The notes beneath the pieces are model-generated. The model saw only the letters and a program-made list of their open reading frames with translations, was not told the DNA's origin and ran no database searches. A stretch of DNA of 64,000 nt from Trichococcus shcherbakoviae (GTDB lineage Bacteria; Bacillota; Bacilli; Lactobacillales; Aerococcaceae): positions 1,831,501-1,895,500 of the forward strand of contig NZ_OY762653.1 of NCBI RefSeq assembly GCF_963666195.1. Direction: 5' to 3'. The position numbers and the translations under genes were made by a program. Below are positions 1 to 9,815 of this stretch, piece after piece. Numbering within the stretch: position 1 is the stretch's first letter; the number at the start of each line of letters is the position of its first letter.

Positions 1-85
1 ATTAGATAAATCTGTCCTATTGCGCTCTTCGATGCTCAGTCGGACAGATTTCCTAAATTTCTTTCAGGGCTGAACGAACCCGTTC
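1..85. repeat. Dispersed structured repeat, copy 1
   Basis: These 85 bases are identical to 38787-38871, and weaker similarity continues for about 10 more bases. The element holds a 10-bp inverted repeat, AAATCTGTCC (8-17) with GGACAGATTT (42-51). It lies just beyond the 3' end of the leftward PTS gene, as the second copy lies beyond deoD. The window begins inside it, so its left border is unknown. Confidence 0.85.
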
Positions 86-93
86 CGCTTTTC

Positions 94-1764
94 CTATCTT
101 CCTAATAAATCTATTATATCAGATTTTAGGACATCTGCTTGGGGACCGTACACGACTTGGATGCCTTTGCCTTTGCGGATGACGCCGCGTGCACCCAATG
201 TGGACCATTTTTTATCTTCTGCAACTTGGGTTTCATCTTTGACCGTGACGCGCAGACGGGTCATGCAAGCATCGACTTCAGTGATGTTTTCTTGTCCGCC
301 GAATGCGTCGATGATGTTCCAAACAAGTTTGTCGTTATCGGATGCACCAGCGTTGCCTTCCGGTTTCGCAGTGGCAGGAGCAGCTTCTTCCGCTTCGCCG
401 TCGAAGTCCGTGTAGTTGCCCAAACGGCCTGGCGTTGCGAATTTGAAGCGTTTGATCATGAAGTTGGCGACGAAGTACATGATGACAGCAAACGCGAGCG
501 TCACCCAGATGTAGTTGACGACATCCAACCATAAGCCGGCTTTCAAGGACATCGGGATGCGTGTCAGGAATTCCAGCGTACCGAAGGAGTGGACGCGCAG
601 GCTGATGATATCGGCCATGGCGAATGCGACTCCTTGTAGGACTGCATAAACGCCGTAAAGCAGTGGTGCAGCGAACATGAACATGTACTCAAGCGGTTCG
701 GTTACCCCTGTCAGGAAAACAGCGATGGCTGCGGAGAAGAACATGGATTTGTATTTCGGACGTTTGTCGACATCGACGTTGCGGTACATAGCATAAGCCA
801 AGCCCATCAAGCTGCCGGCTGCGCCGATCATTTGACCAACTTTAAAGCGGGCAGGAGTGAATGCGTTAAGCAACTCATTGTAGGCTGCTGTATCGCCGGT
901 GTTGTTCAAGTTCACCAAATCGCTGGCCCAAGCCAACCAAAGCGGATCTTGACCGAACACTTGAGAACCTGCAGCAGCGCCTGTCAAAATGGTGTAAGTT
1001 CCACCCAAAGAAGTGTAGTTCATCGGAATCGTCAGCATATGGTGCAGACCGAACGGCAACAAGAGACGTTCCAACGTACCATATACGAAAGGCGCCAAAA
1101 TCGGTGCGGTATCCGCGGAGTCCGCGATCCAAATCCCGAAATTATTGATGCCGGTCTGAACGACTGGCCAGATGATTGCCAAAACAAGGGAAATTAGAAC
1201 GGACCAACCAATGACGACGAAAGGCACGAAGCGTTTGCCGTTGAAGAAGGACAACGCATCAGGAAGTTTGCGGTAATTGTAGTATTTGTTGAAGATGACG
1301 GCACCGACAAAACCGGCGATGATCCCAACGAAGACACCCATATTCAAAGCAGGTGCACCCAAAACGTTCGTGAAGTAGCCATTGACCAGGATATCTTGGC
1401 CGAATAACGTTTTGGTAGTCGCGCCGTCCGTAGCCAGCATATCTCCGGTTACTGCGAAAAGTTTACCGGTCGTGCGGTTGATTAGGATGAAGGCAAGCAG
1501 TGCTGCGAAGGCTCCGCCGGCACGTTCTTTTGCCCAAGATCCCCCGATGGCGACGGCGAACAGGATATGCAGGTTGACGATGACAGCCCAGCCCAGATCT
1601 TCGATAACCCCAGCCGTTGTCAGCAACAGTTGGACATCCCCCGAGAACATAGCGATCATCTTGCCGATACTGATCATCAAACCAGCTGCCGGCATGACCG
1701 CGATAACAACCATCAAAGCTTTACCGAATTTTTGCCAAAAATCAAACGTAAATATTTTCTTCAT
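94..1764 (-). CDS. malT: PTS EIIBC, glucose/maltose class, probable maltose transporter
   Basis: A 556-residue membrane permease of the phosphotransferase system. The first ~430 residues are a multi-spanning EIIC domain, starting with KIFTFDFWQKFGKALMVV. After an Ala/Glu-rich linker comes an EIIB domain with the phosphorylated cysteine near residue 500 (VDACMTRLRV). There is no EIIA domain, so phosphate must come from an EIIA encoded elsewhere. The ATG at 1764 follows GAGAGGAG; an upstream in-frame start at 1881 has no such site and would overlap the promoter. It is divergent from maltose phosphorylase with paired operators between them, which points to maltose. By analogy with enterococcal MalT it may deliver maltose 6'-phosphate, but no phosphatase gene for that product is in the window. 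Class is firm, substrate inferred. Confidence 0.82.
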   Translation of the reverse strand: MKKIFTFDFWQKFGKALMVVIAVMPAAGLMISIGKMIAMFSGDVQLLLTTAGVIEDLGWAVIVNLHILFAVAIGGSWAKERAGGAFAALLAFILINRTTGKLFAVTGDMLATDGATTKTLFGQDILVNGYFTNVLGAPALNMGVFVGIIAGFVGAVIFNKYYNYRKLPDALSFFNGKRFVPFVVIGWSVLISLVLAIIWPVVQTGINNFGIWIADSADTAPILAPFVYGTLERLLLPFGLHHMLTIPMNYTSLGGTYTILTGAAAGSQVFGQDPLWLAWASDLVNLNNTGDTAAYNELLNAFTPARFKVGQMIGAAGSLMGLAYAMYRNVDVDKRPKYKSMFFSAAIAVFLTGVTEPLEYMFMFAAPLLYGVYAVLQGVAFAMADIISLRVHSFGTLEFLTRIPMSLKAGLWLDVVNYIWVTLAFAVIMYFVANFMIKRFKFATPGRLGNYTDFDGEAEEAAPATAKPEGNAGASDNDKLVWNIIDAFGGQENITEVDACMTRLRVTVKDETQVAEDKKWSTLGARGVIRKGKGIQVVYGPQADVLKSDIIDLLGR

Positions 1765-1790
1765 TTTAAAACTCCTCTCAAATTTGCCAG

Positions 1791-1804
1791 TGCAATCGAT
1801 TGCA
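1791..1804. promoter_or_regulatory. MalR-type operator of the PTS gene
   Basis: A perfect 14-bp palindrome, TGCAATCGATTGCA, lies between the promoter and start codon of the leftward PTS gene. It is typical of a LacI-family operator, and its position downstream of the -10 suggests repression by roadblock. A near-identical site lies at 1969-1982. Confidence 0.8.
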
Positions 1805-1819
1805 ACGTTTACGATTCGA

Positions 1820-1848
1820 AGTATAGACCATATCCAGAAATTATGCAA
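1820..1848 (-). promoter_or_regulatory. Promoter of the maltose PTS gene
   Basis: Reading leftward, -35 TTGCAT (1848-1843), a 17-base spacer and -10 TATACT (1825-1820) form a good vegetative promoter. The operator at 1791-1804 falls in the early transcribed region. Confidence 0.7.
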
Positions 1849-1946
1849 GCGTTCTATTTCAGAATAATTCGGTTTTTTCAACGGTTATTCAGCGAATAGA
1901 TGAAGGGAAAAACGAAAATCCCGATAAATAACGCAACGGAAATAAT

Positions 1947-1990
1947 AATGCAACTTTTGCATTGACAATGCAACCGATTGCACGTAAACT
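1947..1990 (+). promoter_or_regulatory. Promoter and operators of the maltose phosphorylase operon
   Basis: TTGACA (1962-1967), a 17-base spacer and TAAACT (1985-1990) form the promoter. Within the spacer is TGCAACCGATTGCA (1969-1982), close to the operator at 1791. Just upstream, and overlapping the start of the -35, is another inverted repeat, AATGCAA-CTT-TTGCATT (1947-1963). A LacI-type repressor bound here would block polymerase directly. Confidence 0.75.
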
Positions 1991-2019
1991 ATGGGGGAAG
2001 AACAAATAAGGGGGAACCA

Positions 2020-4296
2020 ATGATGACGCAACAAATTTTTGAGATCAATCCATGGAAAGTGACAACCAAACAATTAGACAAAGAAAACCGCCGCCTGCAG
2101 GAAAGTCTGACGAGTCTCGGCAACGGCTATATGGGCATGCGCGGAAACTTCGAGGAAGCCTACTCGGGCGATCACCATCAAGGAACGTATGTGGCGGGCG
2201 TCTGGTATCCCGACAAAACACGCGTCGGCTGGTGGAAAAACGGTTATCCGGAATATTTCGGAAAAGTGATCAATGCGATGAATTTCCTGTATATGCACAT
2301 CTTTGTGGACGGGGAAGAAATCGATCTGCATAAGGATGAAACGAAAGACTTTGCCTTGACGTTGGATATGGAAAAAGGCCGCCTGGAACGCTTCTTTACG
2401 GTAGTGAAGAACGGCAAAGAAGTCACTGTCCATTTCACACGCTTCCTGAGCATCGACATTAAGGAGCTTTGCGCCATCAAAGTGGAAATCACAGCTTCAG
2501 AAAATGCTGAGATCCGTATCGAAAGTGCTCTGGACGGGAATGTCCAAAACGAAGATGCCAACTATGATGAAATGTTCTGGGAATGGGTCGAACAAACGGA
2601 CGATACGCTGGTCGTCGAAACGATCCCGAACAACTTCGGCATTGAACGTTTCAGTGTGGCTGCAACGATGCACCACAAAGCGACAGGCTTCAATCAAAAA
2701 GGCAACAACAGCAAAGAATTGTTCGTCTCCCAAGTGTTCGAAGGGGAAGCCGGAAACGGCCAAGTCCTTTCATTAGAGAAATACGTGACGCTGACGACGA
2801 GCCGCGATCATGCGAAGGACCAGCTGGCAGCAACTGCCGAAGAAATCTACGCCACCAAAGTAGCTGGCCAAAGTTTCGAAGAATTGGAAGCAAAACAAGC
2901 GAATCTGTGGACTAAGCGTTGGGATCTGGCGGATGTCGAAATCGGCGGAGATGACGAAGCGCAACAAGGAATCCGTTTCAACCTGTTCCAACTGTTCTCT
3001 ACTTATTACGGCGAAGATGAGCGCCTGAACATCGGACCGAAAGGCTTCACCGGCGAGAAATACGGCGGCGCTACCTACTGGGATACGGAAGCTTACGGCG
3101 TGCCGTTCTACTTGGCGGTTACCGAGCCGGAAGTTACCCGCAATCTCTTGAAATACCGTCACAACCAATTGCCGGGCGCTTTCCATAATGCGAAGCAACA
3201 AGGGTTGAAGGGCGCGTTGTATCCGATGGTGACCTTCACCGGCGTGGAGTGCCACAATGAATGGGAAATCACTTTCGAGGAAATCCACCGCAATGGTGCG
3301 ATCCCTTACGCAATCTACAATTACACCGCCTATACAGGCGATGAAAGCTACCTGGCCGAAGAAGGGCTGGAAGTGCTCAGCGCCGTCAGCCGTTTCTGGG
3401 CGGACCGCGTACACTTCTCACAAAACAAGCAATGCTACATGATCCATGGCGTAACCGGACCGAACGAGTACGAAAACAACATCAACAACAACTGGTACAC
3501 AAACCGTTTGGCTGTCTGGGTGCTGCGTTATACTTTGGAAAGCCTGGAGAAGTATCCGGAACGCGCAGAAGCATTGGGCATCACCGCAGCCGAAAAAGCA
3601 AAATGGCAGGACATCATCGACAACATGTACTTCCCGTACGATGAGGAGCGCCAAGTTTTCGTGCAGCACGACACGTTCCTGGACAAAGATCTGAAACCGG
3701 TCAGCGCGCTGGACAAAGCTGATTTGCCATTGAACCAACACTGGTCATGGGACAAGATTTTGCGTTCTTGCTTCATCAAACAAGCCGACGTCCTGCAAGG
3801 GATCTACCTGTTCGGTGACGAATTCACGTTGGAAGAAAAAGAACGCAACTTTGACTTCTACGAGCCGATGACCGTGCATGAATCAAGCTTGTCGCCATGC
3901 ATCCACGCGATCCTTGCGGCCGAGCTGCACAAGGAAGAAAAAGCTGTGGAACTGTACCAACGCACTGCCCGCCTGGATCTGGACAACTACAACAATGATA
4001 CCGAAGACGGCTTGCACATCACTTCGATGACCGGTAGCTGGTTGACGATTGCGGAAGGCTTCGCCGGCATGCGCGCCAAAGACGGTCTGAGCTTCGCGCC
4101 GTTCTTGCCGAAAGACTGGACGCACTACCAATTCCACATCAACTACCGCGGTAGCTTGATCCTGATCGCGGTGAACGAAGAACACGTCAGCTTGACCTTG
4201 GTGAAAGGCGAAGCGTTGTCTGTCCGCATCTATGATGAAGAACTGCAACTGAAAGATGAAATCAAAGTCGCACTGAAAAAGACCGTGTCCGCATGA
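2020..4296 (+). CDS. malP: Maltose phosphorylase (GH65)
   Basis: A cytoplasmic enzyme that splits maltose with phosphate into beta-glucose 1-phosphate and glucose. The 758 residues match the usual family length. The N-terminal stretch [10 protein letters not shown] followed by [15 protein letters not shown] is very like lactobacillal maltose phosphorylase. The general acid is Glu483 in [11 protein letters not shown]. The start is one of two adjacent ATGs (2020 or 2023) after AAGGGGG. It is the first gene of an operon with pgmB, galM and malR, which process both products. Other GH65 phosphorylases (trehalose, kojibiose, nigerose) are possible, but the N-terminal match and context favour maltose. 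Confidence 0.92.
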   Translation: MMTQQIFEINPWKVTTKQLDKENRRLQESLTSLGNGYMGMRGNFEEAYSGDHHQGTYVAGVWYPDKTRVGWWKNGYPEYFGKVINAMNFLYMHIFVDGEEIDLHKDETKDFALTLDMEKGRLERFFTVVKNGKEVTVHFTRFLSIDIKELCAIKVEITASENAEIRIESALDGNVQNEDANYDEMFWEWVEQTDDTLVVETIPNNFGIERFSVAATMHHKATGFNQKGNNSKELFVSQVFEGEAGNGQVLSLEKYVTLTTSRDHAKDQLAATAEEIYATKVAGQSFEELEAKQANLWTKRWDLADVEIGGDDEAQQGIRFNLFQLFSTYYGEDERLNIGPKGFTGEKYGGATYWDTEAYGVPFYLAVTEPEVTRNLLKYRHNQLPGAFHNAKQQGLKGALYPMVTFTGVECHNEWEITFEEIHRNGAIPYAIYNYTAYTGDESYLAEEGLEVLSAVSRFWADRVHFSQNKQCYMIHGVTGPNEYENNINNNWYTNRLAVWVLRYTLESLEKYPERAEALGITAAEKAKWQDIIDNMYFPYDEERQVFVQHDTFLDKDLKPVSALDKADLPLNQHWSWDKILRSCFIKQADVLQGIYLFGDEFTLEEKERNFDFYEPMTVHESSLSPCIHAILAAELHKEEKAVELYQRTARLDLDNYNNDTEDGLHITSMTGSWLTIAEGFAGMRAKDGLSFAPFLPKDWTHYQFHINYRGSLILIAVNEEHVSLTLVKGEALSVRIYDEELQLKDEIKVALKKTVSA

Positions 4297-4319
4297 GCGG
4301 CATCAAAGGAGAGAAAGAA

Positions 4320-4994
4320 ATGTTGAAAGCAGTATTGTTCGACTTGGACGGCGTCATCACCGACACTGCCAAATTCCATTTTTTGGCCTGGCGTGACCTC
4401 GGCGCGGAGTTGGGGGTCACCGTTGACGAAGCCTTCAATGAAGAGCTGAAGGGTGTCAGCCGCATCGATTCGCTCGAGCGCATCCTGGCATTCGGCGGCT
4501 TGGCGGATAAATATTCCACAGCTGAAAAAGAAGCCTTGTGCACAAAGAAAAATGACCATTATCTGGAATTGATCCAGGAAATGACACCGGCGGACATCCT
4601 GCCTGGCATCCTGCCGCTTTTGGAAGAATTGCGCGAAGCGGGTCTGAAGGCGATCGTGACTTCCGCCAGCAAGAACGCACCTGGCATCCTGGAGCTTTTG
4701 CAGGTCAAGGACTACTTCGACGGCATCGTCGATCCAGCCTCAGTGGCTGCAGGTAAACCGGCTCCGGACATCTTCTTGGCCGGCGCGGAGCTGGCAGGGG
4801 CAAAACCAGCCGAGTGCATCGGCGTGGAAGATGCCGCTTCAGGCGTGGAGGCCATCAAAGCTGCGCATATTCCTGCGATCGCAATCGGCGACGCTGAAGT
4901 GCTGGCGCAAGCCGACCGCGTCTTGGCGGACACGAGCGACTTGTCGCTTGCCGTCCTGCGCGATACGTGGGAGAAGGCGACGGCCAATGGCTAG
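4320..4994 (+). CDS. pgmB: Beta-phosphoglucomutase
   Basis: A HAD-superfamily mutase converting beta-glucose 1-phosphate, the phosphorylase product, to glucose 6-phosphate. It has 224 residues, the usual size. The nucleophile and acid/base aspartates are Asp8 and Asp10 in VLFDLDGVITDTA. TSASKNAPGIL and GKPAPDIFLAGAELA match later HAD motifs, and GVEDAASGVEAIKAA is typical of this subfamily. The ATG at 4320 has AAAGGAGAG upstream and lies 23 bases after malP. Its last 8 bases overlap galM, implying coupled translation. Confidence 0.93.
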   Translation: MLKAVLFDLDGVITDTAKFHFLAWRDLGAELGVTVDEAFNEELKGVSRIDSLERILAFGGLADKYSTAEKEALCTKKNDHYLELIQEMTPADILPGILPLLEELREAGLKAIVTSASKNAPGILELLQVKDYFDGIVDPASVAAGKPAPDIFLAGAELAGAKPAECIGVEDAASGVEAIKAAHIPAIAIGDAEVLAQADRVLADTSDLSLAVLRDTWEKATANG

Positions 4995-6006
4995 CATCTC
5001 TATCCGCGAATGGGGCAGCATCGGAACGGAACAAGTCATGCGCATCGATTTGAGCCAGCCGAACGGCATGTCCGTCAGCTGCATCAACTACGGCGCACGG
5101 CTGATCCGCTTGCTTGTCCCGGACCGGGAAGGCCAGAGCGAAAATGTTGTCCTGGGCTTGGCTGATGCCGAAGCCTACGGAAACGACCGGGCTTCCTTCG
5201 GCGCCACCGTCGGACCGGTCGCCGGCCGGATTTCCGGAGGCAAATGGGGCACGGTGCAGCTGGAACAGAATAACAGCGCACACCATATCCACGGCGGAAG
5301 CCGCGGTTGGGGCCAACAGTTCTGGGGATTTACGACCGAAGAAACGGCAGAAGCAGTGACCGTCACGTTCACATTGGACTCGACACCGGAAACGGTCGGC
5401 TATCCCGGCCGGCTACAGGCGAAAACCAGCTATTCCCTCGATGCGGAAGGTTGCCTGACGGTCACTATGGAAGGGATCAGCCGGGACGATGAGGAAACGC
5501 TGTTCAATCCGACCAGCCATATCTATTTCAATTTGAGCGGCGATGCCAAGCGTCCGATCACCGATCATGTTTTGCAGCTGGCCTGCGAAGAAGTGCTGGA
5601 ATTGGATGCCGAAAAGCTTCCGACCGGGACGAAACAAGCGGTGGCGGGGACGGCTTTCGATTTCCGCGAAGCGACGCTTATCGGCGACGCCATTCAAAAA
5701 AAGCCGGAAGGATTCGACGATGTTTTCCTGATGCACTCGGACGAACAAAAGCAGTTGGTCCTCAGCGATGCGGGCAGTGGCCGGGAAATGGCGCTGTCCA
5801 GCAACCGCAGCAGCATCGTGTTGTTTTCGACGACCGACATGAATGAGCCATACCTTGTGAACGGACGCCCGATGCAAAGCCACCTCGGTTTGGCGATCGA
5901 AGCGCAGGAAGTGCCGGACGCCATCCATCATCCGGGCTGGGACAATATCGTTCTGGCGACAAATACTTTGGCGGCAAGGGTTCAAAATTACACTTTTAAA
6001 TGGTAA
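4987..6006 (+). CDS. galM: Aldose 1-epimerase (mutarotase)
   Basis: Interconverts alpha and beta anomers of glucose or galactose, here probably acting on the free glucose released by maltose phosphorylase. It has 339 residues. Family motifs are FGATVGPVAGRI, HHIHGGSRGWGQQFW, NPTSHIYFNLSGD with the catalytic histidine region, and GLAIEAQEVPDAIHHPGW with the catalytic base near Glu305. The chosen ATG overlaps the end of pgmB by 8 bases and has GGGAGAAGG upstream; further in-frame sequence upstream is only the shadow of pgmB. Confidence 0.9.
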   Translation: MASISIREWGSIGTEQVMRIDLSQPNGMSVSCINYGARLIRLLVPDREGQSENVVLGLADAEAYGNDRASFGATVGPVAGRISGGKWGTVQLEQNNSAHHIHGGSRGWGQQFWGFTTEETAEAVTVTFTLDSTPETVGYPGRLQAKTSYSLDAEGCLTVTMEGISRDDEETLFNPTSHIYFNLSGDAKRPITDHVLQLACEEVLELDAEKLPTGTKQAVAGTAFDFREATLIGDAIQKKPEGFDDVFLMHSDEQKQLVLSDAGSGREMALSSNRSSIVLFSTTDMNEPYLVNGRPMQSHLGLAIEAQEVPDAIHHPGWDNIVLATNTLAARVQNYTFKW

Positions 6007-6042
6007 TCTAGAGATACAAAAATGAACCTGAGGAAAATGCCT

Positions 6043-7059
6043 ATGACCGTTACGATAAAAGATGTCGCCAGAGAAGCGGGCGTCGCGACTTCAACCGTTT
6101 CACGCACGTTGAAGGACAGTCCGCTGATCAGCGAAAACACAAAAGTGAAAGTGCGCCAAGCGATGCATAAATTGGGCTATACGCCCAACTTCGCCGCCCA
6201 GAACCTGGCCAACAAGTCCACCCAGACGATCGGCGTGATCCTGCCGGTGGGTACGATGGGGAATCCAGCGCAGAATCCGCTCTTCTTGGAGATGATCCAG
6301 GAAATTGGCGTCGTCTGCAACGAACAGAAATACATGATTTCCCTGGCGACCGGGAAAACAATGGCGGAACTGAAGGACAGCGTACGCTTGATGCATCAAC
6401 GCAAACTGGTCGATGGCTTCATCCTGTTGTATTCGGAGGCGAAAGATCCGATCCGCAAGTTCCTGCATGATGAGAAGATTCCTTATGCACTGCTGGGGAA
6501 ACCCGATGTCTACGAAAACGAGACGATCTACATCGACAACGATAACCGCCTGTCCGGCAAATCGGCGGCCGACTGCCTGATCCAACATGGGCATCAGCGG
6601 ATCGGTTATGTCGGTCTGACGCCTTCGCAAGTCGTCGATAAGGAACGCTATAAAGGCTATTCCGATGCCTTACGCGACGCCAACCTGACCGTCCATCCGG
6701 AACTCTATTTCGAAACGCCGACTGATTTCATGGCTTTCCAGGAGTTCCTCGAAGAGACCCAACCTACCGGACTCGTCGTCGGCGATGACCGCCTAGCTTT
6801 GCGTGTCCTGCAGTATCTGCAGCTGGACAACTACAAAGTTCCGGACGACATCTCGCTGATCAGCTTCAACAATTCCGTCTTTGCGACCCTGTCCCACCCG
6901 TTCCTGACGACCATCGACATCCACGTCCAGGAACTGGCCCGACAAGCCGCCGCCCTATTGATCCGCCAACTCAACGAACCGAGCGCCTTGCTGCCGAAAA
7001 TGATCGTGCCGCATGAAGTGATTGAGCGGGAGACGGTTATGAGGGTGCGGGGGGAATAA
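6043..7059 (+). CDS. malR: LacI-family regulator, probable maltose operon repressor
   Basis: A 338-residue repressor. The N-terminal helix-turn-helix TIKDVAREAGVATSTVSRTL is characteristic of LacI/GalR proteins, and the rest is a periplasmic-binding-like sugar domain (QTIGVILPV, GLVVGDDRLALRVLQ). Three in-frame ATGs lie close together; 6043 is best spaced (9 bases) from GAGG. It is the last gene of the malP operon and probably binds the palindromes at 1791 and 1969. Its stop is only 14 bases from an insertion sequence that separates it from the terminator at 8686. Confidence 0.88.
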   Translation: MTVTIKDVAREAGVATSTVSRTLKDSPLISENTKVKVRQAMHKLGYTPNFAAQNLANKSTQTIGVILPVGTMGNPAQNPLFLEMIQEIGVVCNEQKYMISLATGKTMAELKDSVRLMHQRKLVDGFILLYSEAKDPIRKFLHDEKIPYALLGKPDVYENETIYIDNDNRLSGKSAADCLIQHGHQRIGYVGLTPSQVVDKERYKGYSDALRDANLTVHPELYFETPTDFMAFQEFLEETQPTGLVVGDDRLALRVLQYLQLDNYKVPDDISLISFNNSVFATLSHPFLTTIDIHVQELARQAAALLIRQLNEPSALLPKMIVPHEVIERETVMRVRGE

Positions 7060-7073
7060 TTCCTCAATAAATA

Positions 7074-8666
7074 ATGCCTGCTGAATAAATAGCTATTTTT
7101 AGCTTACGGGTTCACAAGGGGTTCAATTCTGAGTAAGCTCATCCATTGGATGATAGTCAAAAAAATGCGCAATGAAACCTTGGACAGGTTCATTGTAAGA
7201 ATGGATAAAGCAATCACACACAGACTGGTCTCTTCAAGGCGTGTTCGAATAAGCCTGAGCCCGAACTTTCTTTTCGCCAGGCTGAAGCCTCTTTCGACCT
7301 CTACTCGATCGCAGTTGTCGGTGTATTCTTGTTTTTTGTCAACCTTTTGATCCTTCTTGGGCCTGCCGAGCGACGGGCCGGATAATCGGATTCCGAGTTC
7401 TTTGCAGTAGCTCAAGTTTGTGCGATTTCGGTATATTTTATCCGCCAAAACTCGTTCAGGATACACTCCCATCCGTTCTTTGTAGCGTTCCACTGCAACT
7501 ATGAGGCATTCGCTCTCGTTGTAGGCATCGAAGGAAATTTTTTCGAGTCGGGCGTACCCATTGGTTATGCTCATGTCCAGTTTGGCTCCAAACTCCACCG
7601 GGTTCTTGGCTTTTCCGCGGACAATCGGGCGGATAAACGGCTGGCTGATACTGACGATGCGATCCTGCACTTTGTGCGTCCTGCTTGTGTGCATGTAGAG
7701 CTGCTGTTCATACAATTTCCGCAAAGTCCCCAACAGGTTGACTTGCTTCGTTCCTAGCGTATAACCTTGCTCCAGAAATGCGTCGATGTACCCTAAATCT
7801 CGCCGGATGTAGTTCAGTTGCTTGCCGATGGCTTTGCGAATTTGTTTGCTGCTTTTCTTTTTCTTGCGCGCGATGTTGAGATAATCCCTTCGGGCCATTT
7901 TCCGATAGGTGCGGGGTTTGGGAAGGTGGTTTGCTTCGCAGATTACGTCGATGATGCCTTCCAACTTTTCCCGACATTCGTTCAACAGTTCCGTGTCTTG
8001 CGGGAACTTGATTTCTGAAGGCGCGCAAGTGGCATCTAGAATGAGCGTCCCTTCATTCTCAGATCCTGATGCATCATTGTCATCATTATTGTCATTATCG
8101 TCAGTTTGGGAATCATCTGCTCCATCCTCTATAGGTTTGAGGATCAATTCATTGATTTCAATCAGAATTTCGGACGAGAGACGTTTGCGGAAGTGCACCA
8201 TCGAAGAAGCATCGAATGGCTTTTCATCCTTATAGGAAGGTAGTCCGACAAAGTACTGCAGATAGGGATTTTCGCGAATCTGATTGACGACTTCGGTATC
8301 TGCATACTGAAATTCGCTTTGAATAATCAAGGCACCTAGTGCCATCCTTACCGGTTTGGCGATGTTTCCTCTGTCACTGTTGAACAGAGCAGCATACTTA
8401 TCTTCAATGACTGACCAGGGAATCGAATCCGCTTTTTTGACCCAACGGTTTTCTGGGTTCATCGTAAGGCCCAATGGCTGATCGAAGTCATAAATGGTTA
8501 ATTGCCGATTCGTCTGCTTTTTGTACATTTTCATTGCCTCTTCGTATCATTTTTGAAAAAAGTGCACGGGTTTTTGGTGTTTTGCCCTGGATTCCATGCA
8601 TCTATTATACCAAAAAACATCTAAAAACGCTGTTATGATAAGGTTTGTTAATTATTCAGTAGACAT
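7074..8666. mobile_element. IS5-family insertion sequence, about 1.6 kb
   Basis: The element encodes one DDE transposase on the minus strand. Its ends form imperfect inverted repeats: ATGCCTGCTGAATAAATA from 7074 and, on the other strand, ATGTCTACTGAATAATTA ending at 8666. The exact borders and target duplication are uncertain because both flanks are A+T-rich. It sits between malR and what looks like the malR operon terminator. Confidence 0.8.
7104..8528 (-). CDS. IS5-family DDE transposase
   Basis: A 474-residue transposase that appears intact. The N-terminal region (NIAKPVRMALGALIIQ, SSMVHFRKRLSSEI) resembles the DUF772-type domain of IS5 elements. The catalytic triad is probably the Asp of GAKLDMSITNGY, the Asp of VLADKIYRNRTN and the Glu of VEVERGFSLAKRKFGL. 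An Asp/Asn-rich stretch (DSQTDDNDNNDDNDASGSEN) interrupts the first half. The ATG at 8528 is 8 bases from AGAGG; an ATG at 8534 is too close. Confidence 0.88.
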   Translation of the reverse strand: MYKKQTNRQLTIYDFDQPLGLTMNPENRWVKKADSIPWSVIEDKYAALFNSDRGNIAKPVRMALGALIIQSEFQYADTEVVNQIRENPYLQYFVGLPSYKDEKPFDASSMVHFRKRLSSEILIEINELILKPIEDGADDSQTDDNDNNDDNDASGSENEGTLILDATCAPSEIKFPQDTELLNECREKLEGIIDVICEANHLPKPRTYRKMARRDYLNIARKKKKSSKQIRKAIGKQLNYIRRDLGYIDAFLEQGYTLGTKQVNLLGTLRKLYEQQLYMHTSRTHKVQDRIVSISQPFIRPIVRGKAKNPVEFGAKLDMSITNGYARLEKISFDAYNESECLIVAVERYKERMGVYPERVLADKIYRNRTNLSYCKELGIRLSGPSLGRPKKDQKVDKKQEYTDNCDRVEVERGFSLAKRKFGLRLIRTRLEETSLCVIALSILTMNLSKVSLRIFLTIIQWMSLLRIEPLVNP

Positions 8667-8685
8667 TAAATAAATTCAGTAAAAC

Positions 8686-8745
8686 ACAGCAAGCCCCCAA
8701 TTTCCGACATCAGATCGGAGGTTGGGGGCTTGCTGTTTTTATTTT
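8686..8745 (+). terminator. Terminator, copy A of a duplicated element
   Basis: A long stem, ACAGCAAGCCCCCAA (8686-8700) with TTGGGGGCTTGCTGT (8722-8736), encloses a smaller TCCGA/TCGGA stem and is followed by TTTTTATTTTT. It probably ended the malR operon before the insertion sequence moved in. A near copy lies at 15557-15616. Confidence 0.85.
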
Positions 8746-8858
8746 TGGGGCATAGCTACGCGAGCCTCATATATAATCCGAGAATGATTTGGTCAGGAAC
8801 TTCAGGAATTGCTTAGCTTCATGGCTGATGTTTTCTCGTGTTCTTTTCTTTATTTGTC

Positions 8859-9815
8859 CTATTTTTTACGGACATCAGAAGGTAATCTCTGGAATTTCTC
8901 TTTATAGCATTTATAGAAGTAGGTTTTATTCGAAAAGCCTACTTCAGATAATATGGTATTGATTGGTATTTCAGTGGATTCGATCAATAGATTTGCCTTC
9001 AATAATTTTTTCTCGTTGAGCAATTCTGTGAAGGTTTGGCCACTTCGTTTTTTAACCATATTACTCAAATAGTTTTTGTTGAAATTTAATATTTTTGAGG
9101 CTTCATTAAGCGTAATTGTCTCGAATTCTGTGTCTATCAATTGGAGGACCTCGTAGAAAGGATCTTTTTCGCTGAAATTCTCATTGTATTCGTATGGTAA
9201 GGAACGCGCCAATTCATAAAGAAGGATGGGCAAGTAACTACTGATAATTTTGCTGGAAAAGACCTTAGGGAAAAAATATTCGTTCAACATACTGTTGATG
9301 ATTTGCTGGATGTGTTCGTTTTGTTCATTTCTATAAAGAATATAGTTTGTATGATTTGAACCTTGTTGATTATTGGTAAGTAACATTTTATACAGGATGC
9401 TATCGTTATGGTTCATGTTCTTGAGCCAATCGATGGAAATACTCTTATTATTGAATAGGATGTTCAATAGGAGATCCTCTTTCCCTAGCGCTTCAATCGA
9501 ATGCTCACTGCCGGTGTCCATCAGCAGGATATCGCCTTCCTTCAACAGATATGGGACGCCATTGATGAGTTGGCGGCATTCACCCTTCACGATGTAATTA
9601 AGCTCGAGGAATTGATGCGAGTGCTCGGGATAGGCGGCGTAGCGACTATGTTTGCTTATGTAGATATCCTTGTTTTCGAAAAAAAAGTTGTTCTTGATTT
9701 TGGGCACTTTTGTCTGCAGGTTGTCCAAATCTGGTAAGTCCGGAACAAATACATGCCTCTTTTTCTGCTCCTTTTCAATAATAGTCTCTTCCATTAGGAA
9801 TTTGATAAGTTGCAT
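8859..9815 (-). CDS. AraC-family transcriptional regulator
   Basis: A 318-residue regulator with an N-terminal cupin sensor (AAYPEHSHQFLELNYIVKGE, typical of AraC/RhaS-like arabinose-binding domains). The C-terminal double helix-turn-helix lies at about residues 215-318 (ITLNEASKILNFNKNYLSNM and PINTILSEVGFSNKTYFYKC). The ATG at 9815 follows AGGAGGTGTTAG; longer upstream starts lack a ribosome site. It is divergent from the ABC transporter operon and probably activates it in response to the transported sugar. The rhamnose mutarotase in the module suggests L-rhamnose. Confidence 0.88.
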   Translation of the reverse strand: MQLIKFLMEETIIEKEQKKRHVFVPDLPDLDNLQTKVPKIKNNFFFENKDIYISKHSRYAAYPEHSHQFLELNYIVKGECRQLINGVPYLLKEGDILLMDTGSEHSIEALGKEDLLLNILFNNKSISIDWLKNMNHNDSILYKMLLTNNQQGSNHTNYILYRNEQNEHIQQIINSMLNEYFFPKVFSSKIISSYLPILLYELARSLPYEYNENFSEKDPFYEVLQLIDTEFETITLNEASKILNFNKNYLSNMVKKRSGQTFTELLNEKKLLKANLLIESTEIPINTILSEVGFSNKTYFYKCYKEKFQRLPSDVRKK

